A stretch of 64,000 nt of DNA, taken from assembly GCF_023716565.1 (NCBI RefSeq), contig NZ_CP071849.1, positions 124,001 to 188,000 on the forward strand. The letters are read 5' to 3'. Under the pieces are notes generated by a model, which worked only from the letters and a program-made list of their open reading frames with translations, was not told where the DNA came from and did not search any database. Origin of the DNA: Vibrio sp. SCSIO 43136 (GTDB lineage Bacteria > Pseudomonadota > Gammaproteobacteria > Enterobacterales > Vibrionaceae). Positions within the stretch are counted from its first letter, which is position 1. Every line of letters begins with the position of its first letter. The position numbers were made by a program, and so were the translations under genes. This document shows positions 25,048-34,827 of the stretch, piece by piece.

Positions 25048-25965
25048 TTAGTGGAGTAGGTTTGGTTGTTGGCGATATTGAGTGGGTGTTACCCCAACTT
25101 TGTTCTTAAACAGCCTCGCAAAATACTGTGGGTATTCAAATCCGAGCTGGTAAGCAATAGTGGAGACAGACAAATCGGGGTCGAGCAGTCGCTCTTTTGC
25201 TTCATCAATGATCAGAAGTTGTATCCACTCTTTGGCGCTTTTGCCTGTTTCAGCTTTAAGGGCATCGGTTAAGTAGCGCTGAGTAACATTCATCTGCTCT
25301 GCGATAGCGGTAATGCTTGGTAACTCAGACAGTTGTTTTTCTCGCAGGTTTTGACGAACCACAAGAGCAAAGCTCTCATAGATGCCGCCAGAAATCTCTT
25401 GGCGCTGGATAAACTGGCGACGATAGAAGCGCTCTGAGTAAGCGATCACCGCTTCCAAGTGAGATAGCACGATGTTGCGGGAAAACTCGTCATAGTTTCC
25501 TTGGTACTCTTGTTCTATCGCCATTAAAAGCTGTTTAAGGTGTTGCTCTTCTTTGTTAGAGACATGCAGCGCTTCATTGACGGCATAGCTAAAGAAACCA
25601 GCTTGCTGGAACTTTTGCAGTATTGGATGCTGCTTTAAGTAGTCAGGATGGATCAGTAGTGCGATGCCTTCTGACTCCACTGTAATTCCTTGCGTGCTTA
25701 CTTTCTGATTTGGACCCATGAAAATCATGGTGCCACTATTGCAGTCAAAGCGGTTTTTGCCGTAAACAATTTCGCCACTGATGACCTTTTTAAGTGCAAT
25801 CATATAAAAGTTACCGCTGTACTGAGCGTCAGCCCCGGCACAGTGAGAAGAAAACTGAGTGTTTGGGCTAATTCGGGTGACCGCAAATAGAGGGTGATTC
25901 GGCGCTTCTCGGCCTGTCGCAGCAAAGTATTGCTCTATGGTGTCAAAGTGAAAATGCTGGCTCAT
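25048..25965 (-). CDS. AraC-family transcriptional regulator
   Basis: A 305-residue regulator. An N-terminal cupin-like sensor is followed by a C-terminal double HTH (about residues 200-300), with SVSTIAYQLGFEYPQYFARLFKNKVGVTPTQYR matching the AraC signature in two parts. It is the first gene of an operon with the SDR gene and most likely controls it. Confidence 0.9.
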   Translation of the reverse strand: MSQHFHFDTIEQYFAATGREAPNHPLFAVTRISPNTQFSSHCAGADAQYSGNFYMIALKKVISGEIVYGKNRFDCNSGTMIFMGPNQKVSTQGITVESEGIALLIHPDYLKQHPILQKFQQAGFFSYAVNEALHVSNKEEQHLKQLLMAIEQEYQGNYDEFSRNIVLSHLEAVIAYSERFYRRQFIQRQEISGGIYESFALVVRQNLREKQLSELPSITAIAEQMNVTQRYLTDALKAETGKSAKEWIQLLIIDEAKERLLDPDLSVSTIAYQLGFEYPQYFARLFKNKVGVTPTQYRQQPNLLH

Positions 25966-26134
25966 GGTGACCTTCCGCAGTGGCTTTCAAGTGGTTAACT
26001 ATGAGCATAGTGTAGGGGAGGTGTGAACTTAGGTCTCTAAACGAAATCACATCTGTTGGATACAAATTTACATCACAACCGTGCAGAGAATTGATTCAAA
26101 ACAAAGTAACTACTGATAGTTAGCTCACAAATGC

Positions 26135-26153
26135 AAATGATAATGCATTTCAT
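26135..26153. promoter_or_regulatory. Fur box before hutW
   Basis: AAATGATAATGCATTTCAT resembles the 19-base Fur consensus and is embedded in a longer run of overlapping NAT-type repeats (26131-26155). It lies about 50 bases before hutW. The rest of 25966-26202 shows no gene. Confidence 0.75.
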
Positions 26154-26202
26154 TTAACTTGAAATTAGTATCAATTCCAAAGTAATAGATGTGGTCCCAT
26201 TG

Positions 26203-27633
26203 ATGCTAACTGAACAACCCCAATCTGATGTAACAGCTCTAAATGATGTCGCTAAGCGTCGTGAGCACAGCAATACTCTACCTAATTTGGTGCTCGATGA
26301 GTCGATGACCGGACGCCATACGCCTGACCCATTAAAGTTTGCGTTTGACAAAAAAAGTAGCGCCCACGCAGGCGGTGGGATGCGAAAACCGATTGCTAAA
26401 ACTGACATGGCTGCCCAGTTTGCGCAGATGTTTAACACCCAAAAGGGGACGGGAAATAAGCGTGTTATCTACATCCATATCCCGTTTTGCCAAGTTCGCT
26501 GTACTTACTGCAATTTCTTTGAGTATGCTTCGAGCCAAAAGTTGATCGATGAATACTTTGAGGTGCTTGTGAAGGAAATAAAACTTCGAGCAGCCCAGCC
26601 GTGGACTCAGGTATCACCATTTCACGCTGTTTATATTGGCGGTGGCACACCTACTGATCTTACTGCCAGCCAAATTGAGCGGCTTGGTAAACTGATCCGT
26701 CAATCATTCCCTTTGCATAATGATTGTGAAATAACCTTTGAAGGTCGGATTCATAAGTTTAGTGATGATAAGTTCGCAGCGGCCATAGAAGGTGGCTTTA
26801 ACCGCTTCTCATTTGGGGTTCAAAGCTTTAATACTAAGGTGCGCCGAGCAGCGAAGCGATTGGATGATCGTGAAGTTGTAATGGCGAGGTTGCGACACTT
26901 TGCCCAGCAAGACGTTGCTCCTATTGTCATTGATTTGCTACTCGGCCTGCCGCATATGACGGCGGAGATCTTTGCCCAAGACTTAGAGGATTTTAAACAA
27001 ACCGGAGCTCACGGAGTCGACCTGTACCAACTGATCGGTATGGAAGGTCTGCCCATGCACCGAATGGTCGAGCAGGGTAAGTTGCCAGCACCAATGAATA
27101 CGGCGGAGAAAGCTGAACTATTTAAAATGGGCGAAGCATATCTAGCCAGTCATCAGTATCGTCAACTGAGTGCTTGCCATTGGGCGAATGATGCAAGAGA
27201 GCGCAGTTTATATAACAGTTATGCAAAAACATCCGCGGAAGTGCTGCCTATTGGGGCCGGAGCGGGTGGCAATGTTGCAGGGTTTGCCTATATGCAAACA
27301 CGTGATCTTAAGGCATACAGCTCAGCCATAGAGTCTCAGCAGGTCCCAGCGATGATGCTTATCCAACAGCACCCACATGCGATGTTACAAGGCTTTATTA
27401 AGGCATCGATGGATAAAGGTATGCTCGATCTTAACAAGCTTGCCCATATGATGAGTTCACTCGATGAGCATTTATTTGCTTCTTGCCGACCGCTATTACA
27501 AGCATGGCAGGAGAACGGGCTAGTGGATATAGCCAATAACTATGTCGTGGCTACACAAGCAGGTCGATTTTGGGCGGTGAATTTGGCGCAAGCTCTGCTG
27601 AAGTGTGTCGACCAAGGTACTGCTGGGAAGTAG
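26203..27633 (+). CDS. hutW: HutW/ChuW-type haem-utilisation radical SAM protein
   Basis: A radical SAM enzyme of about 476 residues. The cluster motif IPFCQVRCTYCNFF places Cys 96, 100 and 103; GGGTPT and a HemN-like C-terminal part follow. The N-terminal segment FAFDKKSSAHAGGGM is typical of HutW. Relatives (ChuW) open haem anaerobically to release iron. ATG 26203 is chosen over GTG 26191, but neither has a clear ribosome site. A Fur box precedes it. In vibrios hutW usually starts hutWXZ, but no hutX or hutZ follows here. Confidence 0.87.
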   Translation: MLTEQPQSDVTALNDVAKRREHSNTLPNLVLDESMTGRHTPDPLKFAFDKKSSAHAGGGMRKPIAKTDMAAQFAQMFNTQKGTGNKRVIYIHIPFCQVRCTYCNFFEYASSQKLIDEYFEVLVKEIKLRAAQPWTQVSPFHAVYIGGGTPTDLTASQIERLGKLIRQSFPLHNDCEITFEGRIHKFSDDKFAAAIEGGFNRFSFGVQSFNTKVRRAAKRLDDREVVMARLRHFAQQDVAPIVIDLLLGLPHMTAEIFAQDLEDFKQTGAHGVDLYQLIGMEGLPMHRMVEQGKLPAPMNTAEKAELFKMGEAYLASHQYRQLSACHWANDARERSLYNSYAKTSAEVLPIGAGAGGNVAGFAYMQTRDLKAYSSAIESQQVPAMMLIQQHPHAMLQGFIKASMDKGMLDLNKLAHMMSSLDEHLFASCRPLLQAWQENGLVDIANNYVVATQAGRFWAVNLAQALLKCVDQGTAGK

Positions 27634-27663
27634 CCTATTTCGTTAATGTGGCGAGTGATTTAT

Positions 27664-27699
27664 TAGGGCGTGTTGACCTCGAAAGGTCAACACGCCCTA
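27664..27699. repeat. Dispersed 36-base palindrome, copy 2 (perfect)
   Basis: Arms TAGGGCGTGTTGACC and GGTCAACACGCCCTA pair perfectly around TCGAAA. It lies 30 bases after the hutW stop. The remaining part of 27700-28030 is AT-rich, with no convincing gene. Confidence 0.88.
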
Positions 27700-28038
27700 G
27701 CTAACTAGAGTGTTATTTATTTTCTTGTGTGGAACTAAGCAAGATGATTTACCATTAAATAATCCACATGAAAAATAGGTGTAATGGCACTTTTTAACCT
27801 TTGATTCATAGAAACAGAGAATGACTTTGCTTAAAACTGTTTTGAAGGTATCAAGTAAAATTAAAATTTGTTTTGGCCTGAATAGATAGGAAAAGTCCAC
27901 ATATATCAATGGGTATATGTTGATATATGGTTATCGGGTTCTTTCTGACCAAATATGAAATTAATTATTGAAACTTTACATCAAACATTATAAAAACCCC
28001 GCCGCAAAACGATAAACCAAGCTTATTTGTATTACAAT

Positions 28039-28081
28039 TACCCCTTTGGGGTAGTTCAAAATCGTAATTGATTTACATCAT
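28039..28081 (+). promoter_or_regulatory. Candidate NarP and FNR sites before nirB
   Basis: TACCCC-TTT-GGGGTA (28039-28053) is a perfect palindrome like the NarL/NarP 7-2-7 site but one base shorter. TTGAT-TTAC-ATCAT (28068-28081) matches the FNR consensus at nine of ten fixed positions. Both lie 65-110 bases before the nirB start. Confidence 0.55.
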
Positions 28082-28146
28082 TCTTTAATTTTCTTTCACA
28101 AATGACAATGGGCTCAGTTAAAGAGATATAATTATCAGGAATCTTT

Positions 28147-30708
28147 ATGAGCAAGTTGAAGTTGGTCGTTATAGGTAATGGCATGGTTGGCCATCGCTAT
28201 ATCGAAGACCTTGTCGAAAAGACCGATGTATCCAACATGGATATCACGGTTTTCTGTGAAGAGCCCCGCGTCGCTTATGACCGTGTCCACCTTTCTTCCT
28301 ATTTCTCTCACCACACGGCAGATGAGTTGTCGTTGGTTAAGCAGGGATTTTACGAAAAGCACGGCATCGATATTCTGATTGGCGAGCGCGCAATCAACGT
28401 TAACCGTGAAAACCGCATCGTTCATTCAAGCACAGGCCGTGAAATCCAATATGACAAACTTGTCATGGCGACCGGTTCATTCCCATTTGTTCCTCCTATC
28501 AAAGGTAACGACAGCAAAGACTGTTTTGTCTACCGCACTATCGAAGATCTTAAAGCAATTGAACTGTGCGCTAAGAAGAGCAAAGTGGGCGTTGTCGTTG
28601 GTGGCGGCCTACTTGGTCTTGAAGCAGCGGGTGCGCTAAAAGCTTTAGGTGTCGAGACCCACGTGGTTGAGTTTGCGCCTAAGCTAATGGCAGAGCAGCT
28701 TGATCAGGCTGGTGGTAATCAGCTTCGTCAGAAGATTGAACGTATGGGCGTGAAGGTTCATACCAGCAAAAACACTCTTGAGATCGCAGCGGAAGGTACC
28801 AATGCTCGCAATGTGATGCGCTTTGCCGACGGGACAGAACTAGAAACCGACTTCATCGTGTTCTCAGCAGGTATTCGACCTCAAGATAAATTGGCTCGTC
28901 AGATGGGCCTTGGTATTGCGCCTCGTGGCGGTATTGAGATCAACAATCAGTGTCAAACTACTGATGCAAGCATCTACGCCATCGGTGAATGTGCTTCTTG
29001 GAACCAAACTTTCTATGGTCTTGTCGCTCCGGGATACAAGATGGCGACGGTTGCTGTTGACCACCTAGTGGGCAACGAGAGTGAGTTTGAAGGCGCTGAC
29101 ATGAGCGCTAAGCTTAAACTACTTGGCGTGAAAGTAGGTTCTATTGGTGATGCCAATGGTCGCACACCTGGCTGTAAAAGTTACGTTTACCAGAATGAAG
29201 AGCAAGAAGTGTATAAGCGCATTATTGTTTCTGAAGATGGTAAGAAGCTACTTGGTGCCGTTATGGTGGGTGATACCTCTGACTACGGTGACTTGCTTCA
29301 GCTGAAACTGAATGAAATTGAGTTACCTGAACATCCAGACACCTTGATCCTTCCAGCGCACGCTGGCGCTGAAAAACCAACGCTGGGTGCGGATTCTCTG
29401 CCAGAGAGCGCTGTGATTTGTTCTTGTTTTGATGTGACCAAAGGCAAGATTGCTCAAGCCGTTGCTGATGGCAACCACACCATGGCAGACATTAAAGCAG
29501 TAACGGGCGCAGGTACAGGTTGTGGTGGTTGTATTCCACTGGTGACTTCAGTGCTAAATGCTGAACTGGCGAAATCTGGCATTGAAGTGAAAAACGACTT
29601 GTGTGAGCACTTTGCGTACTCTCGCCAAGAGTTGATGCACCTCATCCGTATTGAAGAGATCAAAACCTTTGATGAACTGCTAGCTAAGTATGGTCAAGGT
29701 TATGGCTGTGAAGTATGTAAGCCAGCGGTGGGTTCTCTTTTGGCATCTTGCTGGGGTGAGCACATCCTTAAGCCGCAACTGGTGAAACTGCACGATACCA
29801 ACGACAACTTCTTAGGTAACATCCAAAAAGATGGTACTTACTCGGTGATCCCTCGTATGGCAGGTGGTGAAGTGACACCACAAGCCTTGGCAGTGCTTGC
29901 GAATGTTGCCGCTGAATACAACCTATATACCAAGGTGACAGGTGCTCAACGTATCGGTCTGTTTGGCGCTCAAAAAGATGACCTTCCTCAGATTTGGCGC
30001 AAGCTGATCGAAGCTGGGTTTGAAACGGGTCAAGCGTATGCAAAAGCACTTCGTATGGCGAAGACTTGTGTAGGTTCAACTTGGTGTCGTTACGGTGTCC
30101 AAGATTCTGTGGGCTTGGGCTCCTTTATCGAAAATCGTTACAAAGGCATACGTACACCACACAAGATGAAGTTTGGTGTATCGGGTTGTACTCGTGAGTG
30201 TGCAGAAGCACAAGGTAAAGACCTAGGTATTATCGCAACAGATGCGGGTTGGAACATGTACGTATGTGGTAACGGCGGCATGAAGCCTCGTCACGCAGAC
30301 TTGCTAGCAACTGACCTTGACCGCGAAACACTGATCAAATATATCGACCGCTTCATGATGTTCTACATTCGCACGGCAGCGCCACTACAGCGCACGTCAG
30401 TTTGGATGGAAAACCTAGAAGGCGGCGTTGATTACCTACGTGAAGTTATCGTTGAAGACAAGCTGGGTCTAAATGCACAACTTGAAGCCGATGTAGAGAA
30501 ATTGGTGGAAGAGTACCGCTGTGAGTGGACTGACACCATCAATGACGAAGCGCAGCTTAAACGATTCTCTCACTTCATTAACTCAGACTTGCGTGATGAC
30601 AACGTGGTGTTTGTTACCGAGCGTGACCAACATCGTCCAGCGACATTTACTGAGAAACACCCTGAAGCAAAAGGCGACATTCTTCACGTTGCTCTAGATG
30701 AGGTATAA
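28147..30708 (+). CDS. nirB: NADH-dependent nitrite reductase, large subunit
   Basis: An 853-residue cytosolic flavo-sirohaem enzyme that reduces nitrite to ammonium with NADH. Domains in order: an FAD site (VVIGNGMVGHRYIEDL) and an NAD site (VVVGGGLLGLEAAGAL), a BFD-like [2Fe-2S] domain (CSCFDVTKG, then GTGCGGC), and the sirohaem/[4Fe-4S] domain with STWCRYG, SGCTRECAEAQG and CGNGG. Length and order match E. coli NirB. The start ATG 28147 follows AGGA. nirD is nine bases downstream, and FNR- and NarP-like sites precede the gene. Confidence 0.96.
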   Translation: MSKLKLVVIGNGMVGHRYIEDLVEKTDVSNMDITVFCEEPRVAYDRVHLSSYFSHHTADELSLVKQGFYEKHGIDILIGERAINVNRENRIVHSSTGREIQYDKLVMATGSFPFVPPIKGNDSKDCFVYRTIEDLKAIELCAKKSKVGVVVGGGLLGLEAAGALKALGVETHVVEFAPKLMAEQLDQAGGNQLRQKIERMGVKVHTSKNTLEIAAEGTNARNVMRFADGTELETDFIVFSAGIRPQDKLARQMGLGIAPRGGIEINNQCQTTDASIYAIGECASWNQTFYGLVAPGYKMATVAVDHLVGNESEFEGADMSAKLKLLGVKVGSIGDANGRTPGCKSYVYQNEEQEVYKRIIVSEDGKKLLGAVMVGDTSDYGDLLQLKLNEIELPEHPDTLILPAHAGAEKPTLGADSLPESAVICSCFDVTKGKIAQAVADGNHTMADIKAVTGAGTGCGGCIPLVTSVLNAELAKSGIEVKNDLCEHFAYSRQELMHLIRIEEIKTFDELLAKYGQGYGCEVCKPAVGSLLASCWGEHILKPQLVKLHDTNDNFLGNIQKDGTYSVIPRMAGGEVTPQALAVLANVAAEYNLYTKVTGAQRIGLFGAQKDDLPQIWRKLIEAGFETGQAYAKALRMAKTCVGSTWCRYGVQDSVGLGSFIENRYKGIRTPHKMKFGVSGCTRECAEAQGKDLGIIATDAGWNMYVCGNGGMKPRHADLLATDLDRETLIKYIDRFMMFYIRTAAPLQRTSVWMENLEGGVDYLREVIVEDKLGLNAQLEADVEKLVEEYRCEWTDTINDEAQLKRFSHFINSDLRDDNVVFVTERDQHRPATFTEKHPEAKGDILHVALDEV

Positions 30709-30717
30709 GAGGTAGTC

Positions 30718-31038
30718 ATGGCATTTCAAAAAGTATGTGACATTCAAGACATCATCCCGGGCACAGGTGTGTGTGCCCTCTATAACGGTGAGCAAGTTGC
30801 GATCTTCCGCCCTTCTGAAGCAGAAGAAGTGCTGGCGATTAGTAACACTGACCCTTACTTTCAAGCAAACGTGCTGTCACGTGGCCTGATTTGTGAGCAT
30901 CAAGGCGAGCTTTGGGTGGCAAGTCCACTGAAAAAGCAGCGTTTCAACCTCTCAACTGGCGTGTGCATGGAAGACGAGCAATTTAACGTTAAAGCGTTTA
31001 AAGCTCGTGTTGTTAAAGGGAGCGTTGAGCTCGCTTAA
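30718..31038 (+). CDS. nirD: NADH-dependent nitrite reductase, small subunit
   Basis: A 106-residue partner of NirB with the Rieske-like fold of NirD (ISNTDPYFQANVLSRGLICE, then KKQRFNLSTGVCMED). As in other NirD proteins, the full set of Rieske Cys and His ligands is not present. It is translated from the same message as nirB (nine-base gap, GAGGTAG ribosome site). Confidence 0.94.
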   Translation: MAFQKVCDIQDIIPGTGVCALYNGEQVAIFRPSEAEEVLAISNTDPYFQANVLSRGLICEHQGELWVASPLKKQRFNLSTGVCMEDEQFNVKAFKARVVKGSVELA

Positions 31039-31180
31039 CACCAAAAAGAATCTAGAGATTCAATAGCTAAAGGGCTTCTTGCTTTACCAAGCCACTTGTA
31101 GGGGGTGGGCGTGGGCGAGTCTCGGCAGGGAGCCTTTCTCTATTCAATTTCACTTTTAACTAAAACTTTTTGGGAGAGAC

Positions 31181-32032
31181 ATGATGTCTTATTCGAAACC
31201 AGCTGAATTTGTTCAGACTATGATTGCTACCGGTGAAGCGAAGGTACTCACTTCAACCCGTGACCTGATCCTACGTGGCATGATGGCAGGTATTATTCTG
31301 TCATTAGCTGTTGTGGTTGCTATCACCACTATTACTCAAACGGGCATTGGCATTGTGGGCGCACTTGTGTTCCCTGTAGGCTTTTGTATCTTGAGCTTGA
31401 TGGGTTACGACCTAGTGACGGGCGTATTTGGTCTTGCTCCATTGGCAAAGTTTGAAAACCGTCCTGGCATCACTTGGGGCCGCATTCTTCGTTGCTGGGG
31501 CTGGGTTGGCCTAGGTAACCTAATTGGTTCTCTATTGGTTGCTTTCTTAATCGCAGTTTCTTTGACGGGTAACTTCTCACTTGAGCCAAACGCTGTTGTG
31601 AAGAAGTTCATTGCTGTGTCGACTGCACGTACTGTTGGCTTTGAAAACATGGGTGCAGACGGTTGGATCACCTGTTTTGTTCGCGGTATCTTCTGTAACC
31701 TAATGGTTTGTCTAGGTGTTATTGGTAACATGGCGGCTCGCTCTGTTGCAGGTAAGATCGCAGCAATGTGGCTTCCAATCTTCATTTTCTTCGCATTAGT
31801 GTTTGAGCACACAGTGGTAAATATGTTCCTGTTCCCACTAGGCATGATGCTAGGCGCTGACTTTGGTATCGCAACATGGTTGAACTTCAACCTTATCCCA
31901 ACCATCTTGGGTAACCTAGTCGGTGGTCTTCTGTTCACCTGTGTTCCACTTTACCTAACGCACGCTAAAACAGCGCCAGCACTATCTAAAGAAGAACAAG
32001 TGAATGCAGAGCCTGCGCTAAGCATTAAGTAA
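31181..32032 (+). CDS. nirC: Formate/nitrite transporter (NirC-like)
   Basis: A 283-residue inner-membrane channel of the FNT family with about six membrane segments (GIILSLAVVVAITTITQTG and later ones). Given its place 143 bases after nirBD it probably carries nitrite in or out. GGGAGA precedes two adjacent ATG codons (31181 and 31184), and either could be used. A strong terminator follows, closing the nir operon before cobA. Confidence 0.9.
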   Translation: MMSYSKPAEFVQTMIATGEAKVLTSTRDLILRGMMAGIILSLAVVVAITTITQTGIGIVGALVFPVGFCILSLMGYDLVTGVFGLAPLAKFENRPGITWGRILRCWGWVGLGNLIGSLLVAFLIAVSLTGNFSLEPNAVVKKFIAVSTARTVGFENMGADGWITCFVRGIFCNLMVCLGVIGNMAARSVAGKIAAMWLPIFIFFALVFEHTVVNMFLFPLGMMLGADFGIATWLNFNLIPTILGNLVGGLLFTCVPLYLTHAKTAPALSKEEQVNAEPALSIK

Positions 32033-32042
32033 TTGTTTTGAT

Positions 32043-32088
32043 TAAACCCCACCACACCTTGGTCTCAATTAAGGTGGGTGGGGTTTAT
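32043..32088 (+). terminator. Terminator after nirC
   Basis: A long stem (TAAACCCCACCACACCTT against AAGGTGGGTGGGGTTTA, one mismatch) is followed by TTTATTG. Confidence 0.85.
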
Positions 32089-32188
32089 TGTTTCTGATAG
32101 AATCCTTTTTCCAAAAGTGGCTATAAACAGTCAATACTTACTGCGAGTGTGACTATTTATATCCAAATTTGAATTTATAGGCGCAGTT

Positions 32189-32944
32189 ATGAGCTCTACT
32201 CAACAGTCACGAAAAGCGGGTTTTGTTTCCTTAGTGGGTGCAGGTCCAGGTGACCCTGATCTTTTGACCATGAAAGGCTTTCGAGTGATCCAACAAGCGG
32301 ATGTTCTGGTGTATGACCGCTTGGTATCAGATGAAATCTTGTCACTTGCTAGCGATGATGCAGAGCGTATTTACGTAGGCAAGAAAGTAGACTTTCACTG
32401 CGTGCCGCAAGAGCAGATCAATCAAGTGCTGGTGGACAAAGCCAATGAAGGTAAGCACGTTGTACGTCTGAAAGGCGGTGACTCTTTTATTTTTGGCCGT
32501 GGTGGCGAAGAGGCTGAAACCTTAGCGGAGCAGGGTGTCTCTTTCGAAGTTGTACCTGGGGTGACAGCAGCGGCGGGTGCAACGGCGTATGCTGGGATCC
32601 CACTTACCCATAGAGATCATGCTCAAAGCGTCCAATTCATTACAGGTCACTTGCAAAAAGATGGCTCTGACATCAACTGGCAATCACTGGCACAACCTAA
32701 CAATACATTGGTGTTCTACATGGGCCTTAAACAGAGCCCACGCATAGCTGAAAACTTGCTTGCTCATGGCCTTAGTGCGGATATGCCTTGTGCCATTATC
32801 GAAAATGGCACAAGAAAGGAACAGCGAGTCTTCACTGGTGTGTTGAGTGAGCTTCCAACGCTTGCCAGCCAAGCGGTCAGTCCTGCGCTTATTGTTGTTG
32901 GAAGTGTTACTTCTCTGCATGATAAATTGGATTGGTTTTCTTGA
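32189..32944 (+). CDS. cobA: Uroporphyrinogen-III C-methyltransferase
   Basis: A 251-residue SAM-dependent enzyme making precorrin-2, the precursor of sirohaem. The family motifs [29 protein letters not shown] and [21 protein letters not shown] are complete. There are no CysG-type dehydrogenase/chelatase domains, so ferrochelation must be done elsewhere. It probably supplies sirohaem to NirB. It follows the nirC terminator, so it has its own promoter. Confidence 0.93.
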   Translation: MSSTQQSRKAGFVSLVGAGPGDPDLLTMKGFRVIQQADVLVYDRLVSDEILSLASDDAERIYVGKKVDFHCVPQEQINQVLVDKANEGKHVVRLKGGDSFIFGRGGEEAETLAEQGVSFEVVPGVTAAAGATAYAGIPLTHRDHAQSVQFITGHLQKDGSDINWQSLAQPNNTLVFYMGLKQSPRIAENLLAHGLSADMPCAIIENGTRKEQRVFTGVLSELPTLASQAVSPALIVVGSVTSLHDKLDWFS

Positions 32945-32957
32945 TATCGCTCTTTTT

Positions 32958-32980
32958 GCCTTGACCGCAATGGTCAAGGC
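32958..32980 (+). terminator. Hairpin after cobA
   Basis: GCCTTGACC and GGTCAAGGC pair around GCAAT. Only a weak T-rich tail follows. Confidence 0.55.
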
Positions 32981-33091
32981 TTACTCCTTTCCCCTGTTTT
33001 AGTTTCCTCACTGCGTTTTACTCCTCTATCAACTAACTTCTTCATCTGTTTCTCGTGGAAATTTGTCTAATTTACGCTACTGATCTCATAT

Positions 33092-33110
33092 CTAACTGAT
33101 AATCATTTGC
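33092..33110. promoter_or_regulatory. Fur box before the first fhu operon
   Basis: CTAACTGATAATCATTTGC contains the core GATAATCATT of the Fur consensus. It lies 60-80 bases before the ATPase gene. Confidence 0.7.
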
Positions 33111-33169
33111 ATTAACGTGAGGTTGAGTGTATAAGTCGCTGTTAATTTATTGTTTCGGATGGGTTAATT

Positions 33170-33958
33170 GTGGTGGCAAGTGTAGAGCAAGGCATACTGG
33201 AAGCGATCGGTTTAGAGTTTACTGTTGGTGATAAGGTTCTCTTAACTAACTTCGAGATGCGTTTTGAACCTGGAAAGTTATACGCTTTAGTCGGCCACAA
33301 TGGTTCAGGGAAATCAACGTTATTAAAAATTTTGGCGCAGCAACAGGTATCGACGGCTGGTGAAGTTCGTTTGAATGGTAGTGCCATCTCCAATTGGTCG
33401 GAAAAGCAATTTGCACGACATGTTGCCTACCTACCACAGCATCTTCCCCACACGGATAACTTGTCGGTAAGAGATTTAGTAAGTTTTGGTCGTTATCCTT
33501 GGCATGGGCTACTTGGTCGCTTGAGCTCGAAAGATAAGCAAGCCATACAACGCGCAATGGAGCTAACTGCAACTTCTCAGTATGCCGATCGACTGGTCGA
33601 GACGTTATCTGGGGGAGAGAGGCAAAAGGTGTGGCTTGCCATGCTAATTGCGCAGGAGACAAAGTACCTGTTATTGGACGAACCATTATCTGCATTAGAT
33701 ATCGCACACCAAATCGAAGCGCTTAAGCTCATAAAATCTCTCGCTAAGGAACTTAATCTAGGTGTGTTGATTGTGATCCACGATATCAACATGGCAGGAC
33801 GCTTCTGTGATGAGATCGTTGCTCTGCATCAAGGTAAATTAATTGCTCGAGGTGCTGTTAGTGAAGTGTTTAATGCTGAGCAACTGTCAGAAATTTACGG
33901 TATCGATATGAAGATCACCGACCATGAAGTTGGATTTCCGGTGGCCATGCCATGTTAA
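33170..33958 (+). CDS. fhuC: Ferric-hydroxamate ABC transporter ATPase (FhuC-like), system 1
   Basis: A 262-residue ABC ATPase: Walker A GHNGSGKST, signature LSGGERQ, Walker B YLLLDEPLSALD, and a switch His in VIHDINMA. The sequence order is that of FhuC/FepC. The start is GTG 33170 or GTG 33173; the ribosome site is weak. Its end overlaps the next gene (fhuD-like). A Fur box precedes it, so iron starvation should turn it on. Confidence 0.9.
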   Translation: MVASVEQGILEAIGLEFTVGDKVLLTNFEMRFEPGKLYALVGHNGSGKSTLLKILAQQQVSTAGEVRLNGSAISNWSEKQFARHVAYLPQHLPHTDNLSVRDLVSFGRYPWHGLLGRLSSKDKQAIQRAMELTATSQYADRLVETLSGGERQKVWLAMLIAQETKYLLLDEPLSALDIAHQIEALKLIKSLAKELNLGVLIVIHDINMAGRFCDEIVALHQGKLIARGAVSEVFNAEQLSEIYGIDMKITDHEVGFPVAMPC

Positions 33959-34827
33959 GCGTTCGAACTTACCTAGTTACCATTTTTTTCTCAATGACTA
34001 TGCTGCCCAGTATCGCTGTTGCTACTGAGTTCAATGAAAAACTACGGGTAATGTCCATCGATTGGGCGCAAACGGAAACATTGATAGCGCTTGGAGTAAC
34101 CCCGGTCGCCTCAGCTCAGCAATCTGATTACAACGATTGGGTTAAAAGTCCTCAAATACCCTCATCAACCGTAGATATTGGCCTAAGAACTCAGCCAAAT
34201 CTAGAGCTGCTCTCTGAGTTGCAACTGGATACGATTTTCCTATCTCCGAGGTTTTCCTCGTTAGAACACCGCCTTTCTGAGATTGCTGCGGTCAAGATAT
34301 TGGGGCTGTATAAAGCTGGAGACGTAGATTGGGTTTCAGTGTCCCAGTTTACTCGTCGATTAGCGAGTGAGGTTGGAGCTCTGAAGCAAGCGGAGCAATT
34401 AATCAGTGATAGTGAGCGCACACTATCGTTGTTGAAAGGGCAGTTACCTAAAGAACTCCCGCCAGTCTTGTTGATTCAGTTCATGGACGCAAAACACGTG
34501 CGAGTTTTTGGGGACAATAGTATTTATCAGGTCGCACTTGAACAATTGGGTGTTGATAATGCTTGGAATGGTTCTACCAATGCGTGGGGATTTAATCTAA
34601 CTGGCGTTGATGCACTTCAGGGGATCTCTGGTCAAATCGTTGTTATTGAGCCATTCCCCGCTGGTGTTTTCGAGCACTTAGCTGATGATCAGTATTGGCA
34701 GTATCTCGTTCAAACCAGCGGTTACCCTATCAAAACGACAGAGCCTACTTGGAGTTTTGGTGCTCTACCTTCTGCTGTTCGTTTCGCTCAATTACTCGCT
34801 TCTACGCTGACTGAGGGGCAATTGTAA
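33952..34827 (+). CDS. fhuD: Ferric-hydroxamate periplasmic binding protein (FhuD-like), system 1
   Basis: A 291-residue periplasmic protein with signal peptide ([24 protein letters not shown]). The FhuD pattern is seen in [21 protein letters not shown], then [15 protein letters not shown] and [14 protein letters not shown]. It overlaps the ATPase stop by seven bases, and its own stop overlaps the permease start. It should deliver ferric hydroxamates to the FhuB-like permease. Confidence 0.9.
   Translation: MLSVRTYLVTIFFSMTMLPSIAVATEFNEKLRVMSIDWAQTETLIALGVTPVASAQQSDYNDWVKSPQIPSSTVDIGLRTQPNLELLSELQLDTIFLSPRFSSLEHRLSEIAAVKILGLYKAGDVDWVSVSQFTRRLASEVGALKQAEQLISDSERTLSLLKGQLPKELPPVLLIQFMDAKHVRVFGDNSIYQVALEQLGVDNAWNGSTNAWGFNLTGVDALQGISGQIVVIEPFPAGVFEHLADDQYWQYLVQTSGYPIKTTEPTWSFGALPSAVRFAQLLASTLTEGQL

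Noticed and set aside
27697..27909. 70-residue minus-strand frame after the palindrome
   Set aside because: Starts and ends in AT-rich intergenic DNA, overlaps the repeat, and has no recognisable features.
28135..28425. Minus-strand frame at the start of nirB
   Set aside because: It mirrors the FAD-binding part of nirB and has no support of its own.
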